Program-made: the position numbers and the translations under genes
In this document: piece by piece, positions 46,944 to 57,254 of the stretch
How the letters are laid out: each line of letters starts with the position of its first letter
Position numbering within the stretch: the first letter of the stretch is position 1
The notes under the pieces: generated by a model
Told to the model about the DNA's origin: nothing
The model's database searches: none
What the model saw: only the letters and a program-made list of their open reading frames with translations
DNA from: Ichthyophis bannanicus
Lineage: Eukaryota; Chordata; Amphibia; Gymnophiona; Ichthyophiidae
NCBI GenBank assembly: GCA_033557465.1
Contig: CM066043.1
Location: 112,458,278 to 112,522,277 of the forward strand
Length of the DNA stretch: 64,000 nucleotides
Reading direction: 5' to 3'

Positions 46944-48803
46944 GAGTCAAAAGCCCCTTCCTAGCTGGGCCAGAGCCAGAGCCTGGGACTTTGTAGCCTT
47001 CTGCTTACGCGGGCCATGCCCCTGTCCCTTGGCCTGCTGCCCTTGCTGGGAAGCTGGGGAGGCCTGGTAAAGGGGGGGGGTAGTTTTAGTAAGCAGTGGG
47101 CTTCCTTGGGTAAAAGGGCTTTTTACCCGAACCCTTCCTTCGGGGAGGGGCAGTGGTCTTCCTGGAGAACCTGGTACTCGTCATGAACTCGGTCTCCAGC
47201 TCTGCGGCCTTGTTGGTCATGGGTTTGCCTTAGAGGCTTTCCCCTTCAGATGGGACCATTGAGCAACTTATCCTGTACCAACTGTTCGAGGTCGGATGAC
47301 TGGAGCCAAGCTTGGCAGCGTACATCAATGACCGCTGCGGCTACCCAGGTTGCCAACTCAAAACCATCATAGGCTGCCCGAGACAAACTTGGAGCACTCA
47401 TAGACGGCTTTGGACAGGTTCTTGAAGCGCTGCAAAGCCTCCTCAGAGAGACCAGCTGAGAAACCGGCGAGTTCCTTCGCCAGGTCCCTCAAGTACAGCT
47501 GGTAGGCCTGGATCTGGCAATTAAGCATCAAGCCCTGGTAGCACTTTCTGCCGAGAGCATCCAAGGTGCGGACCTCCCTGCCGGGGGGCTCCGAGTATGC
47601 GTCTACTGACTCTTCGGTCGAAGCTTGGCTGACTGCACAACCATGGAGTTGTGCGGCAGCAGTGACTTTCGAAAGCCAGGGTTCCGGCGGACTCGATACA
47701 TCTAGTCGAGCCACTTGTTGACCACCGGCTTTGACGCCGGCATCTCCCACAGCCAGAGCATAAACTGTTCCAGGATGGGAGGAATGGACACCATGAGGGT
47801 TTCCTGGGGAGGAGCCTCAAATTTGAGGATCTCAAGCTCGTTGGCCCAAGGATCCTCCTCGGACTCCGTAGGGAAAACCAAGGCCTTGGACATATCTCTT
47901 ATGAAGTCCAAGGAGTCCATATCTTCCGGTGGGGACCTTCTCCAAGGTTGAGACCGGGGAATCGGAGGGGACATCTCAGTGCTGACGGGTGTCCGGAGAC
48001 TCATCGTCCTAGTCGGAACATCGAGTCTGGCCCTGATGAGTGGGAGGCTAAGCGCAACCTCGGCCAAGGATCCACCTGGGCCCGCATGGCCTCGAGGATT
48101 GACTCGGCCTCCGGCGACGTCTTTGACGTGGAACGCCCGTTGGTCAGGGCTGAGGAATCAGACGTGCCGGACATCAGCGCCCACTGCTGGTCTAAGAAGG
48201 CAGTGACAATGCGCTCCAAGGATGCCATCCTGGACTCCAGTCCCAGTGGCTCCGCAGCCCTCAGCGTGGGCACCGATGCACTCGGGCCAGACACCAGCTC
48301 CCCAGGAGGGGAATCCTCAACGAGGACATTGTGTACCTGCCTAGACTGATCCGTGACCGGCTCCTTCCGGGGAATCTTGGCTAGCTGCTCCCTCTCCGAC
48401 GTCTCGAGCGGACACTTGGGGCTCCGCGATCGGGCCCAGGAGGATCCCAGCCAATCCGAGCCATCCAAAAAAGCCACCTTCGAGGGCTGCTAATTCCTCT
48501 TCGGTTCTCTCGAGGGAGACCCCCTCTCTGAGGACCCACGATGACGCTTGGGTTCAGAGTGCTCCTCTCGAGGCGTCGAGGCTTCAGATGAGGTACTGGC
48601 TCTCGGAGGCATAGGGGAGTTAGGAAATATTTTGTCATGCTGCTGCTGGCGGCTCCTCAACGCCTTGGAAGACATTTTCTTACATAGGCCACAGACCGCC
48701 GGGTCATGGGTCCAGGCCAAGGCACTGGAGGCAGCAGTCATGTGTGTCGGTTAGGGACATAATCTTACCACACCAATCACAATTTTGAACCCGCTGGTGG
48801 TCA
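46944..48803 (-). pseudogene. G gag
   Basis: The Met is at about 48803 (MTTSGFK), with the zinc region frameshifted. CGLCKKMSSKALRSRQQQ lies at 48700-48640, and a conserved core at 48067-47702 has RRSPPEDMDSLDFIRDMSKA, NELEILKFEAP and LWLWEMPAS. QAYQLYLRDLAKELAGFSAG lies at 47510-47450, and the Lys-rich tail is at about 47130. Broken in several places. Confidence 0.7.
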
Positions 48804-49083
48804 TGGGAGGAAAAAGAACCCCAGCAAGGTCGAAGACCCTTTGGGCTGCCAGCAAAGAAAAAAGGCCACGAAAACGCCCAAAAGAAAAATAAAACTTAAG
48901 TAAAAAGGAATCTAAAGGATTCCGAGGCACCAAGGTTGGGGAGGGAAAGATACCGTCGGGAGAACGTAGACGAGTGCAAACTAAAAAAAAAAATCAACAA
49001 CTTTTTCCGGAACAAGAAACATAGAAATAACATGACAGAAAAAGATCACATGGCCTATCTAGTCTGTCCTTCTAAATCAACAA

Positions 49084-50293
49084 CTACAACAGTCCCCTTT
49101 CTTCCTTTAGAGATCCTCTCTTTGTGTCCCATGCTTTTTTGAATTCAGATACTGTCCTCATCTCTACCACCTCCACTGGGAGACTATTCCATGAATCCAC
49201 CACTCTTTCCCTAAAGAAATATTTCCGCATATCACTCCTGAATCTATCCCCCTTCACCCTCATCCCATGTCCCCTCGTAACAGAACTTGCTTTTAATCGA
49301 AAGAGGTTCTTCCCCTGTACATTTATGCCACGGAGGTATTTAAACATCTCAATCATATCACCTCTATCCCACCTTTCCTCTAAAGTGTATATATTAAGAT
49401 CCTTCAGTCTGTCCTCATATTCTTTATAATGAAGACCACTAACCCTCTGTACTGACTCCAGCCTGTTTATATCCTTTTGAAGGTGCGGTCTCCAGAATTG
49501 CACACTATACACCAAATGAGATCGCACCGAAAACTTATACAGAGGCACTATCACCTCCTTTTTTCTGCTAGCCATTCCTCTCCGTATGCACCCAAGCATC
49601 CTTCTAGCTTTTGCCGTCGCCTTTTCTACCTGTTTAGCTACTTTAAGATCATCAGACACAACCACGCCTAGGTCCCGCTCTTCTTTAGTGGACAAAAGAA
49701 CTTCACCCCCTATACTATATTGCTCCCTCGGATTGCTGCAGCCCAAATGCATGACCTTACATTTTTTTTAACATTAAATCCCAGCTGCCAAATTCTAGAC
49801 CATTAATCAAGCTTAGCTAGATCCCTCCTCATGTTATCTACACCTTCCTGGGTGTCTACTCTATTGCACATTTTGGCATCATCCGCAAAGAGGCAAGCCT
49901 TGACCAACAGCCCTTCTTCTATATCACTAACAAAGATGTCAAAAAGAATCAGACCTAGGACAGATCCCTGGGGCACACCACTGGTAACATCCTTCTCCTC
50001 AGAGTGAGCTCCATTTACCTGTACTCTTTGTAGCCTCCCACCCAACCAATTTCTAACCCAAGCAGTTACTTTAGGGTCCATCCCTAGGGTGTTCAGTTTG
50101 TTTATAAGTAGCCTGTGAGGAACAGTGTCAAAGGCTTTACTGAAATCTAAATACACCACATCTAGAGCTCTCCCTCGGTCCAACTCCCTGGTCACCCCGT
50201 CAAAGAAATCAATCAGATTTGTCTGACAAGACCTGCCTTTGGTGAATCCATGCTGCCTTGGATCCTGTAATCCGCTGGACTCCAGAAACCTCA
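49084..50293 (-). pseudogene. CR1 copy 3 ORF2, RT core and C terminus
   Basis: From 50293 down: RQHGFTKGRSCQTNLIDFF, VYLDFSKAFDTVPHRLL, TSGVPQGSVLGLILF and CLFADDAKMC (catalytic FADD). After a frame change near 49780 come ERDLGVVVSDDLKVAKQVEK, ARRMLGCIRRGMASRKKEV and FFRERVVDSWNSLPVEVVEM. The frame is well preserved outside the insertion. Confidence 0.82.
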
Positions 50294-51064
50294 CTACAGC
50301 TTACGATGAATACCGCAGCAAGAACCCTCTATGGCGCATCTCGCAGAGAACATATCACCCCTATCCTGAAGAGCTTACACTGGCTCCCCGTCCAGTACAG
50401 GATCACATTTAAGATCCTCACTTTGACCTTCAAAGCAGTCAACTGTATCACCGCAAATATATTGTCAGATATGATCCAACTTACTCCAAACAACAGATTA
50501 AGAAGAACCACATCCTGCAATACCATCCTCCTTCCAAAAGCCATCACAAAATGCAACAAATCCACTAGAAAGCGTGCCTTTGCCTTATTCGCCCCTTCTT
50601 GCTGGAACTCCCTCCCAACAGAAATCCGCAGCATAAATAACCTCCCCCAGTTCAGAAAAGCCCTCAAACTGCAATTATTTATACAACACTTTGGTAACTC
50701 CGACAGCATCACCTAGACAGTACCACATGATCTTATAGTCTAACAAGCCAACGCTGTCTAACCAATTTCCGATGAAAACTCGTCACCTCCCCCATCTATC
50801 CCCCTTAGGGCCTGTATCATAAACTTAGATGTGATGCAATCCCTGTGTATATAATGTATAAAGTTCACCTGTTACCCTTGCTTAAATCTCCCTTTGTTTG
50901 CTATGTATAAAGTTCACCTGTTATCCATGTTTAAACTCCCTGTTCTATGTAAGTTCAATGTATGGCTGTTCCTCATTGTACAAACTTGTTTATTGTAAAC
51001 CGTGCTGATGCTGAATAGTGCGGTATAGAAAAACCTTAAATAAATAAAATAAATAAATAAAAAT
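50294..51064 (+). mobile_element. L2-type LINE 3' fragment inserted in CR1 copy 3
   Basis: The plus-strand ORF from about 50297 to 50716 encodes LTMNTAARTLYGASRREHIT, LKSLHWLPVQYRITFKIL and FALFAPSCWNSLPTEIR, the C-terminal part of an L2-like RT protein. The 3' UTR ends with GTAAACCGTGCTGATGCTGA, AATAGTGCGGTATAG and (AAAT)n. It divides the CR1 reading exactly between LLKEKIF (51065 side) and AVVRFLESSG (50293 side). It is 5'-truncated. Confidence 0.82.
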
Positions 51065-52010
51065 ATTTTCTCTTTCAGCAGCATTTCCAATAATTTACTC
51101 GCCACCGAAGTTAAACTAACCGGCCTGTAGTTTTCAACCACATCCTTCCGCTTTTGTGTAAAGGGACCACATAAGCCTCTCTCCAGTCCTTTGGCACCAC
51201 TCCAGACTCCGAGGCATTGAAAAGGTCAGTCAGTGGAGCTGCTAGAACGTCCCCAAGTTCCCTCAGTATTCTAGGGTGTATCCCATCCAGTCCCATCGCT
51301 TTGTCTACTTTAAGTTGAGCTAGTTTCTCACGAACACAGTCTTCTGAAAATTGTTCAAGATGTCCCTCGCTTCTGTTCCTGTTTGTGGGTGTTTTCTGAG
51401 GTCCTGCTCCTGGTTCTTCATCTGTCAATACAGAACAGAAATATTTGTTAAGCAATTCCGCGTTATCCTCATCAGCTTCTACATATTCCTCCCCTTCACC
51501 CTTTAGTCTGACAATACCACTTTTGCCCTTCCTCTTCTCACTATTGCATTGGCTATTTCCTCCTCTTTTTGAACCTTTGCTTTCCTGACTACTTTGCTAG
51601 CTTCTCTAAGTTTTTCCAAATATAGACGCCTGTCTTCCTCTCTCTGTGATCTCTTGTAGTTCATGAAGTCCTCCCTCTTTTTCTTCACCTTTTCAGCTAC
51701 TTCTTTCGAAAGCCATAGCGGTCTCCTTTTCCTTTTACATTTATTTACCATTTTAACAAAAAGGTTGGTTGCCCTTAAAATATCCCCTTTCAGTTTTGCC
51801 CACTGTTTTTCTACACCCCCCAGCTGTTCCCATCCCGCTAATGACTCCCTGAGGTATTGGCCCATCTTGGCAAAGTTAGTCTTCCTAAAGTCTAAGACCC
51901 TCACCTTTGAATGGATTCAAACAGCCCCAGACCTAATACTGAACCACACCATCTGGTGATCACTGGATGCAAAATGATCTCCCACTATAACATCAGAAGC
52001 ACTTTCACCA
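51065..52010 (-). pseudogene. CR1 copy 3 ORF2, endonuclease end to RT start
   Basis: Pieces are VLDFRKTNFAKMGQYLRES, RRPLWLSKEVAEKVKKKRED, LDGIHPRILRELGDVLAAPL, PKDWREAYVVPLHKSG and ENYRPVSLTSVASKLLEMLL. There are frame changes near 51500 and 51150. It joins 50293 across the L2 fragment. Confidence 0.8.
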
Positions 52011-52209
52011 CTGACGACGTCTGGTGGGCTCCGCGGAAAAAAGGAGACTGAGCAATATGGCACCCTTGGGCGGGAAGGGGACCATGCATGCGTGGTAGCA
52101 ATCTCAAAGGCTTTCTTTGAAAGCTGTGGATTTGCTTGCTTTGCGCAGGCTCCGTCAGCGCCGACGTCACTCATATGTGATTACTGGCTTCCTGCTTGTT
52201 CCCGGAGAA
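52011..52209 (-). repeat. Right terminal repeat of element G
   Basis: GACGTCTGGTGGGCTCCGCGG, GAGCAATATGGCACCCTTGG, GGCGGGAAGG, TCCGTCAGCGCCGACGTCAC and then ATGTGATTACTGGCTTCCTG, ending GTTCCCGGAGAA. It is separated from the rest of G by CR1 copy 3. The NRF-1-like palindrome of group 1 is eroded here (CATGCATGCGTG). Confidence 0.75.
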
Positions 52210-52345
52210 GAGAATATTGGCTTCCCTCAGTGCCGTATCACTGGATATACCAAGTGATGACATCACTAAAAGTTGTTCAAGTCTGCCTACACTTGCTGGC
52301 AAGATAGCATAACCCACTCGTCTGAACTGGTCTAGCTAGATAAGG
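52210..52345 (-). repeat. Possible right end of a group 4 DIRS element
   Basis: CGTCTGAACTGGTCTAGCTAG near 52320 resembles the reverse complement of the ICR-like repeat at 900-925 (CATCTGGACTGGTCTAGCAG). If so, this is a terminal piece of the group 4 family. Only about 20 bases support the match. Confidence 0.3.
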
Positions 52346-52858
52346 AAGAGAGATGTTGGACTGCAGGAGGTGGAGATGAGGCCAGGGGGCAGAGGAGAGG
52401 GAGAGAGAGAGAGAGAGAGAAGCTGGGCCCACAGGGGAGGGAGGGATAAATGTGAAGGAGGAAGAGATACTGGACCATAGGGGGAGGTAAGGGACATAGA
52501 TGGAGGAGGAGGGTTTTTTTTATATAGCCTTTGGCCCAAAAGGTCTGGGGACTAGTGAAATACAGTTTCGCCTTGGTTTCTCATCCAGAAGTCATCATGC
52601 ATAGTTTCTCTATATGCTTCCATCTGACCCTTGTAAGGGAATTATATTTTCTAATTTTCTCATATACACCTCAAGACAGCAGGAGGCAACTTCCAACAGA
52701 ATGCCTTCCTAAGCTGCCCTTTAGCCAATAGGTATTACAAAGCAGAACATGACTCGTTGAATCCAGATGCTGTGTTCTCAGCAGTACTGAATTCAAACAG
52801 GAATTGAATCTTATTTTCATTTGTTTAGCTTTAAGTGTTTACTAGAAATGATGCATAC
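52346..52858. other. Intron sequence, GA-rich then unassigned
   Basis: A GA-rich stretch with a (GA)n microsatellite lies near 52405-52422. From about 52540 the sequence is unassigned. It ends at the splice donor of the exon at 52859-52952. Confidence 0.5.
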
Positions 52859-52952
52859 CTTCCCGCCGCGAAGGATGTGGTACCACACTGATGTGCCACC
52901 AAAGTCCACATGGAAATCTGTGTAACAGCCCCTAACACTCATCAGACAGTAC
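52859..52952 (-). CDS. KDM2B: Host exon: JmjC domain of a KDM2-family histone demethylase
   Basis: This 94-nt coding exon is bounded by an acceptor TTCCTTTTTAG and a donor AAG/GTATGC. It encodes (K)[13 protein letters not shown] and [19 protein letters not shown]. The motif TDFHVDFGG contains the HxD iron ligands and the 2-oxoglutarate-contacting Thr of JHDM1/KDM2 enzymes, which remove methyl groups from H3K36. The first base completes a codon started in the exon at 53366-53472 (AA|G = Lys), so the two are consecutive exons. Wording is closest to KDM2B as I recall it; KDM2A cannot be excluded. The next exon (continuing FWLIPP) is not found below. Confidence 0.88.
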
Positions 52953-53365
52953 CTAAAAAGGAATAAAGAGATTGAGAAGAGAGAAAATGAACTGAAAAAA
53001 AAGAGAGAAAGTGAAGAGAGAGAACAGAGAGAAAATGCTTCCCACAACAGAAGTTCCTTCCATGGAGACAGTCAACCTCATTGTCCGGCCAAAGGAGAGG
53101 TGTAGTAGTCTGAGTATAGTCCATATTCCTGGTGCTTACACTCTTCGTGGGCCTTTCGAAGGACAGAATAAGTTCATATGGCGCAGTTTCTTAAAGAGTA
53201 TCACTCACTGCTGCCCCTTGAGTTACTATGTGTGCCAGTGACCAAATCTTTGGATGCTGCATACCAAGCAGTGTCACTTCTGTCCAATGTAGTGCTGCAC
53301 ATTAACTAGCATTACTCACTGCTATCTCTTGGGGGGGGAGGGGGAGAGTGGGGTTTGAAACTCAC
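52953..53365 (-). other. 413-bp intron between the two KDM2 exons
   Basis: The minus-strand intron begins GTGAGT and ends TTTTTAG. It contains a G-rich stretch (53331-53352) and a purine-rich stretch (52970-53035). No mobile element is recognised in it, in contrast to the flanking introns. Confidence 0.75.
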
Positions 53366-53472
53366 TTCTGCACCTTGGGATACTGCATGCCATGGATGGC
53401 ATTGGTCGATTCAGTCTGCCTTTCCTTCAGGTGCCTTGGCCAGATGTTGTCCACCCAATCAATTAGATCCAC
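53366..53472 (-). CDS. KDM2B: Host exon: KDM2-family JmjC region, upstream exon
   Basis: This 107-nt exon has acceptor CCTCCTATCACAG/GTG and donor GCAGAA/GTGAGT. It encodes [20 protein letters not shown] followed by [15 protein letters not shown](K). This is the segment immediately before the [14 protein letters not shown] block in KDM2A/B proteins. The phase (two bases left over) matches the following exon. No inactivating change is seen, and the splice sites argue against a processed pseudogene. Confidence 0.88.
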
Positions 53473-53647
53473 CTGTGATAGGAGGATGAAAAAGCAATCA
53501 TCAGGAAGCTCGGGAAGAATAGAAAACTATTCCTAAAGAAGATGAGCATACATAAGGAATCACCCTACAAAACCTAGAGTTTCTATTTTAGGAGGAACTT
53601 TGTCTCTATCATTGTGTTTTAAAAATGCATTTATGTTTTGTAAAGTA
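53473..53647. other. Intron sequence
   Basis: Nothing recognisable apart from intron sequence upstream of the KDM2 exon on the minus strand. Confidence 0.5.
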
Positions 53648-54051
53648 AAGCATAACAGGTGTTCTCTGGGATCAGCAGGAATCAGTCCTCACATATGGGA
53701 TGCCATTGGCATCGACAGAGACCGCAGGGATCCACTCCCCAGCTTTCAAAGAAAGCCTTTGGGAGTTACACCACGCATGCGCAGTCACCTTCCAGTCCCA
53801 AGGTAACATCTTCCCTCAGTATGATGATATAGCACAAAATGGCAAAAAAGAAAACGCCTCCTCAACGGAGAGGAAGGAGGGAGAGTTGTGAGGACTGATT
53901 TCTGCTTTCCACGGTGAACACTTGTTATAGGCGAGTAACTACGCTTTCTCGAGGAACAAACGGGAAGTCAGTCCTCAAATATGGGACTCCCAAGCTACAG
54001 GCTATCAAAAAACCTGCAAAAGTCATGGGTGACCCAAAAAGCAGACCATAA
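53648..54051 (-). repeat. DIRS left-end fragment (group 3-like) with ICR
   Basis: AGCATAACAGGTGTTCTC shows the terminal sequence with 15 bases lost between two TA dinucleotides (the part GTTACTCACCTGTA and adjacent). The opposed stem at 53890-53940 and an ICR part (AACTACGCTTTCTCGAGGAAC) follow. It is cut at 54051 by the next DIRS end. Confidence 0.65.
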
Positions 54052-54573
54052 AGCACAGTTACTCACCTTTAACAGGTGTTCTCCAGGGACAGCAGGAATC
54101 AGTCCTCACTTATGGGTGACGTCGGCACCAACGGAGCTCGCGCGGAGCAATTCCACAGCTTTCAAAGAAAGCCTTTTGGATTGCTGCCATGCATGCATGG
54201 TCCTCTTCCTGCTTAAGGGTGCCATCTTGCTCAGTCAGATCCCTTAGCTCGAGCCCTACCAAGCAGATGGCAAGGGAAGGATATAAATCCAGCAACTCAT
54301 CATGGGAGGTGGGAGAGAGAGTAGTGAGGACCGATTCCTGCTGTCTTTGGAGAACACCTGCTACAGGTGAGTAACTATGCTTTCTCCAGGAACAAGCAGG
54401 AAGTCAGTCCTCACTTATGGGACTCCCCAGATACAGGCTACCAAACCTGTAACCAAAAAAATGCCTCCACAAGGTCATGAGCAGAAGCCAATGCCAGCAG
54501 GAGCCTGATTCCTCGGGCCCTTGGTGTGAAGCCCTCGTAACCATGAAGAAGGGTCAGAGGGCAGGAGTTGTTC
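54052..54573 (-). mobile_element. Group 3 DIRS left end with ICR, truncated by CR1
   Basis: It starts AGCACAGTTACTCACC, and the ICR at 54325-54422 includes CACCTGCTACAGGTGAG, TAACTATGCTTTCTCCAGG and AACAAGCAGGAAGTCAGTCC. About 100 bases of the region 3' of YR (GGGTCAGAGGGCAGGAGTTG) remain before CR1 copy 2 begins. The coding region is gone. Confidence 0.75.
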
Positions 54574-56750
54574 CTTAACCGGGATGGAACCAGGCTGCTG
54601 GCATTAACCGGGATGGAACCAGGCTGCTGGCATTAACCTTTAAAAAGGAGATAGAGGTGCTTTAAAACTAGATATTAGGGGAAAGCCGACAGTCGCCCAA
54701 GAGAGGATGGTTAGGAAGAATGTATCTATGAAGGATACTACCAAAAGCAGAGAGGCTGCACAAAAGAGTAAACTAGCCCAAATGCCCTCAAGTATGGAGC
54801 AGACAGAGCTTAAAGATCCCAAATTACCCATGTCTAACAATAGCCAAATTAATATGAATAAAATACATTCTCTAAAATGCTTGTATGCAAATGCTAGAAG
54901 TCTAAAAAATAAGATGGGAGAGTTAGAATATATAGCACTAAATGAAAAGTTAGATATGATTGGAATATCAGAGACATGGTGGAAGGAGGACAACCAGTGG
55001 GACACTGATACCTGGGTACAAACTATATCGTAATGATAGAGCTGATCAAATTGGTGGAGGGGTTGCTCTCTATGTTAGAGAGGGCATTCAGTCAGAAAGG
55101 ATTAAAGTTTTGCAGGAAACAAAATGTGCTGTAGAATCTATATGGATTGAAATTCCATGTAAAAGGGGGAAGGCGATGCCAGTGGGGGTGTACTATCGAC
55201 CGCCTGGCCAGAATGACCAAATGGATGATGAAATGTTCAAAGAAATCAAGGAAGCTAACAAAAGTTACAGCACAGTAATAATAATGGGTGATTTCAACTA
55301 CCCCGGTATCGACTGGGTCAGTGTCACGTCAGGACATGCTAGGGAGATAAAGTTCCTAGATGAAATAAATGACTGCTTCTTGGAGCAGCTGGTTCATGAA
55401 CCGACCAGAGGGGAAGCCATATTAGACCTAGTCCTTAGTGGAACACCAGATCTAGTGCAAGAGATAAGGTTGTTGGGGCCACTTGGCAATAGTGATCATA
55501 GCATGATCGCCTTTGATTTAATTAGTGGAGGAGGGATAGTAAGGAAATCCACAGTACTACCTTTTAACTTTCGAAAGGGAGACTATGATAAAATGAGGAA
55601 AACAGTTAAGAAAAAACTAAAAGAAGCAGTTGCAAAGGTTAAAGACGTACATCAGGCTTGGCTGTTGTTGAAAAATACTATCTTGGAAGCCCAGACCAGC
55701 TGTATTCCACGCTTTAAGAAAAGTGGAAGGAAGTCCAAAAAACTGCCAGCATGGTTTAAAGGTGAGGTCAGAGAGGCTGTTGTTGCCAAAAAAGCATCTT
55801 TCAGGAAATGGAAAAAAGAGCCAAACGACGAAACCTGGAAACAGCACAAGCACTGGCAAGTCAAATGCAAGGCATTGATAAGGCAGGCAAAGGGAGAATT
55901 TGAGAAGAAGCTTGCTGCGGAAGCAAAAACGCGAAGTAAAGACCTTTTCAAGTACATTCGTAGCAAAAAACCTGAGAGAGTCAGTTGGTCCATTAGATGA
56001 TAAAGGGGTTAAAGGAGCACTAAGAGGAGACAAGGCGATAGCGGAGAGACTGAATGAATTCTTTGCTTCGGTCTTTACTGAGGAAGATGTAGGGATGTTA
56101 CCCATGACTGAAGTGGTATTTAAAGGTGCGGAAGAATTGAAGGAAATATCGATACATCGGGAAGATGTATTACAATTATTAGATAAACTGAAGAGTAGCT
56201 AATCATCTGGGCCGGATGGTATATATCCAAGGGTGTTGAAAGAACTGAAATATGAGATTGCAGACCTGCTCTTAGTAATCTGTGAACTATCATTAAAACC
56301 ATCTCTAATACCTGAAGATTGGAGGAACGCCAATGTAACAACAATTTTTAAAAAGGGTTCCAGGGGTGATCTGGGAAACTACAGACCGGTGAGCCTGACG
56401 TCAGTACCAGGAAAAATGGTAGAAACCATCATAAAGAATAAAATTACTCAGCATGTAGATAGTCATGACCTAATGGGAGACAGCCAACATGGCTTTAGAC
56501 AAGGAAGATCTTGTCTTACTAATCTGTTTTGTTTTTTTTGAAGTAGTGAATAATCAGGTGGACAAAGGTGAGTCGATTGATATTGTGTATCTGGACTTTC
56601 AGAAAGCCTTTGACAAGGTCCCTCATCAGAGACATTTGGCAAAACTAAAGAGTCATGGGATAGGAGGCAGTGTACTATTGTGGATCAGGAACTGGTTAGA
56701 AGATAGAAAGCAGAGGGTAGGGCTAAATGGTCAATTTTCCCAATGGAGAA
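54574..56750 (+). mobile_element. CR1 LINE copy 2, 5'-truncated, interrupted by element C
   Basis: It begins in the last codons of ORF1 with a tandem duplication of 27 bases (AACCGGGATGGAACCAGGCT and onward, twice). It then contains the ORF1-ORF2 spacer and ORF2 to AATTTTCCCAATGGAGAA at 56750, where element C starts. The rest of the CR1 (from AGGTGAATAGTGG) should lie beyond element D, outside the window. It is very similar to copy 1, from the same young subfamily. Confidence 0.85.
54707..56750 (+). pseudogene. CR1 copy 2 ORF2 (endonuclease to RT)
   Basis: CLYANARSLKNKMGELEY, IGISETWWKEDNQWDT, then a 2-base deletion at about 55006 (copy 1 has GT extra). In the next frame: IIMGDFNYPGIDWVSVTSG, LGNSDHSMIAFDLISGGG and PAWFKGEVREAVVAKKASF. 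A frame change near 55990 leads to RLNEFFASVFTEEDVGML, and a stop occurs near 56202. Then come NYRPVSLTSVPGKMVET, SQHGFRQGRSCLTNL and YLDFQKAFDKVPHQRH. A handful of lesions make it inactive. Confidence 0.85.
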
Positions 56751-57254
56751 AGCGTAGTTACTCACCTGTAACAGGTGTTCTCCAGGAGCAGCAGGAATCA
56801 GTCCTCACATATGGGTGACGTCGGCGCCGACGGAGCCCTCGCGGAGCAATTTTCCCCAGCTTTCAAAGAAAGCCTTTGGGAATTGCAGCGCGCATGCGCG
56901 GTCCTCTTCCCGCCCAAGGGTGCCATCTTGCTCAGTCAGATGACATAGCTAAAAGATAGCAAAAAATTAGCAAAAACTAAAGCATATAACTGCAACTCCA
57001 AGGGAAGGAGGGAGGGTGGTGAGGACTGATTCCTGCTGCTCCTGGAGAACACCTGTTACAGGTGAGTAACTACGCTTTCTCCAGGACCAAGCAGGAAGTC
57101 AGTCCTCACATATGGGACTCCCAAGCTTAAGGCTACCGGAGACCCTAAGCACAAAAATGAGCTCCCTCTAGCTCAGCAGCACAGAAGGAAGGAATCTTCT
57201 CTGAATACGTCTCCCACCGGTAGCCCAACATCCGGGATGGAGGGTAGGAGTTGC

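Larger units (their letters stand above)
49015..52010 (-). mobile_element. CR1 LINE copy 3, 5'-truncated, inserted in element G
   Basis: CR1 sequence covers 49015-50293 and 51065-52010. Its 3' end on the minus strand, GATCTTTTTCTGTCATG followed by TTTCTATGTTTC, is CR1-like but differs from copies 1 and 2. The 5' truncation is in the endonuclease (SSDHQMVWFSI near 51950). Both sides are DIRS G sequence, so it inserted after G. It is split by a plus-strand L2 fragment. Confidence 0.82.
43814..52209 (-). mobile_element. DIRS element G (group 3), decayed, with nested CR1 and L2
   Basis: DIRS sequence covers 43814-49014 and 52011-52209. The left terminal repeat is missing; the element starts in the ICR (AACTACGCTTCTCCGGGAAC). 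The right end at 52209 reads GTTCCCGGAGAA, sharing with that ICR the variant CCCGG where other copies have CCTGG, which links the two parts across the CR1 insertion. All genes are broken. Confidence 0.8.

Noticed and set aside
52336..52539. Ser/Pro/Leu-rich minus ORF over the GA-rich tract
   Set aside because: It is simple-sequence translation without conserved motifs.
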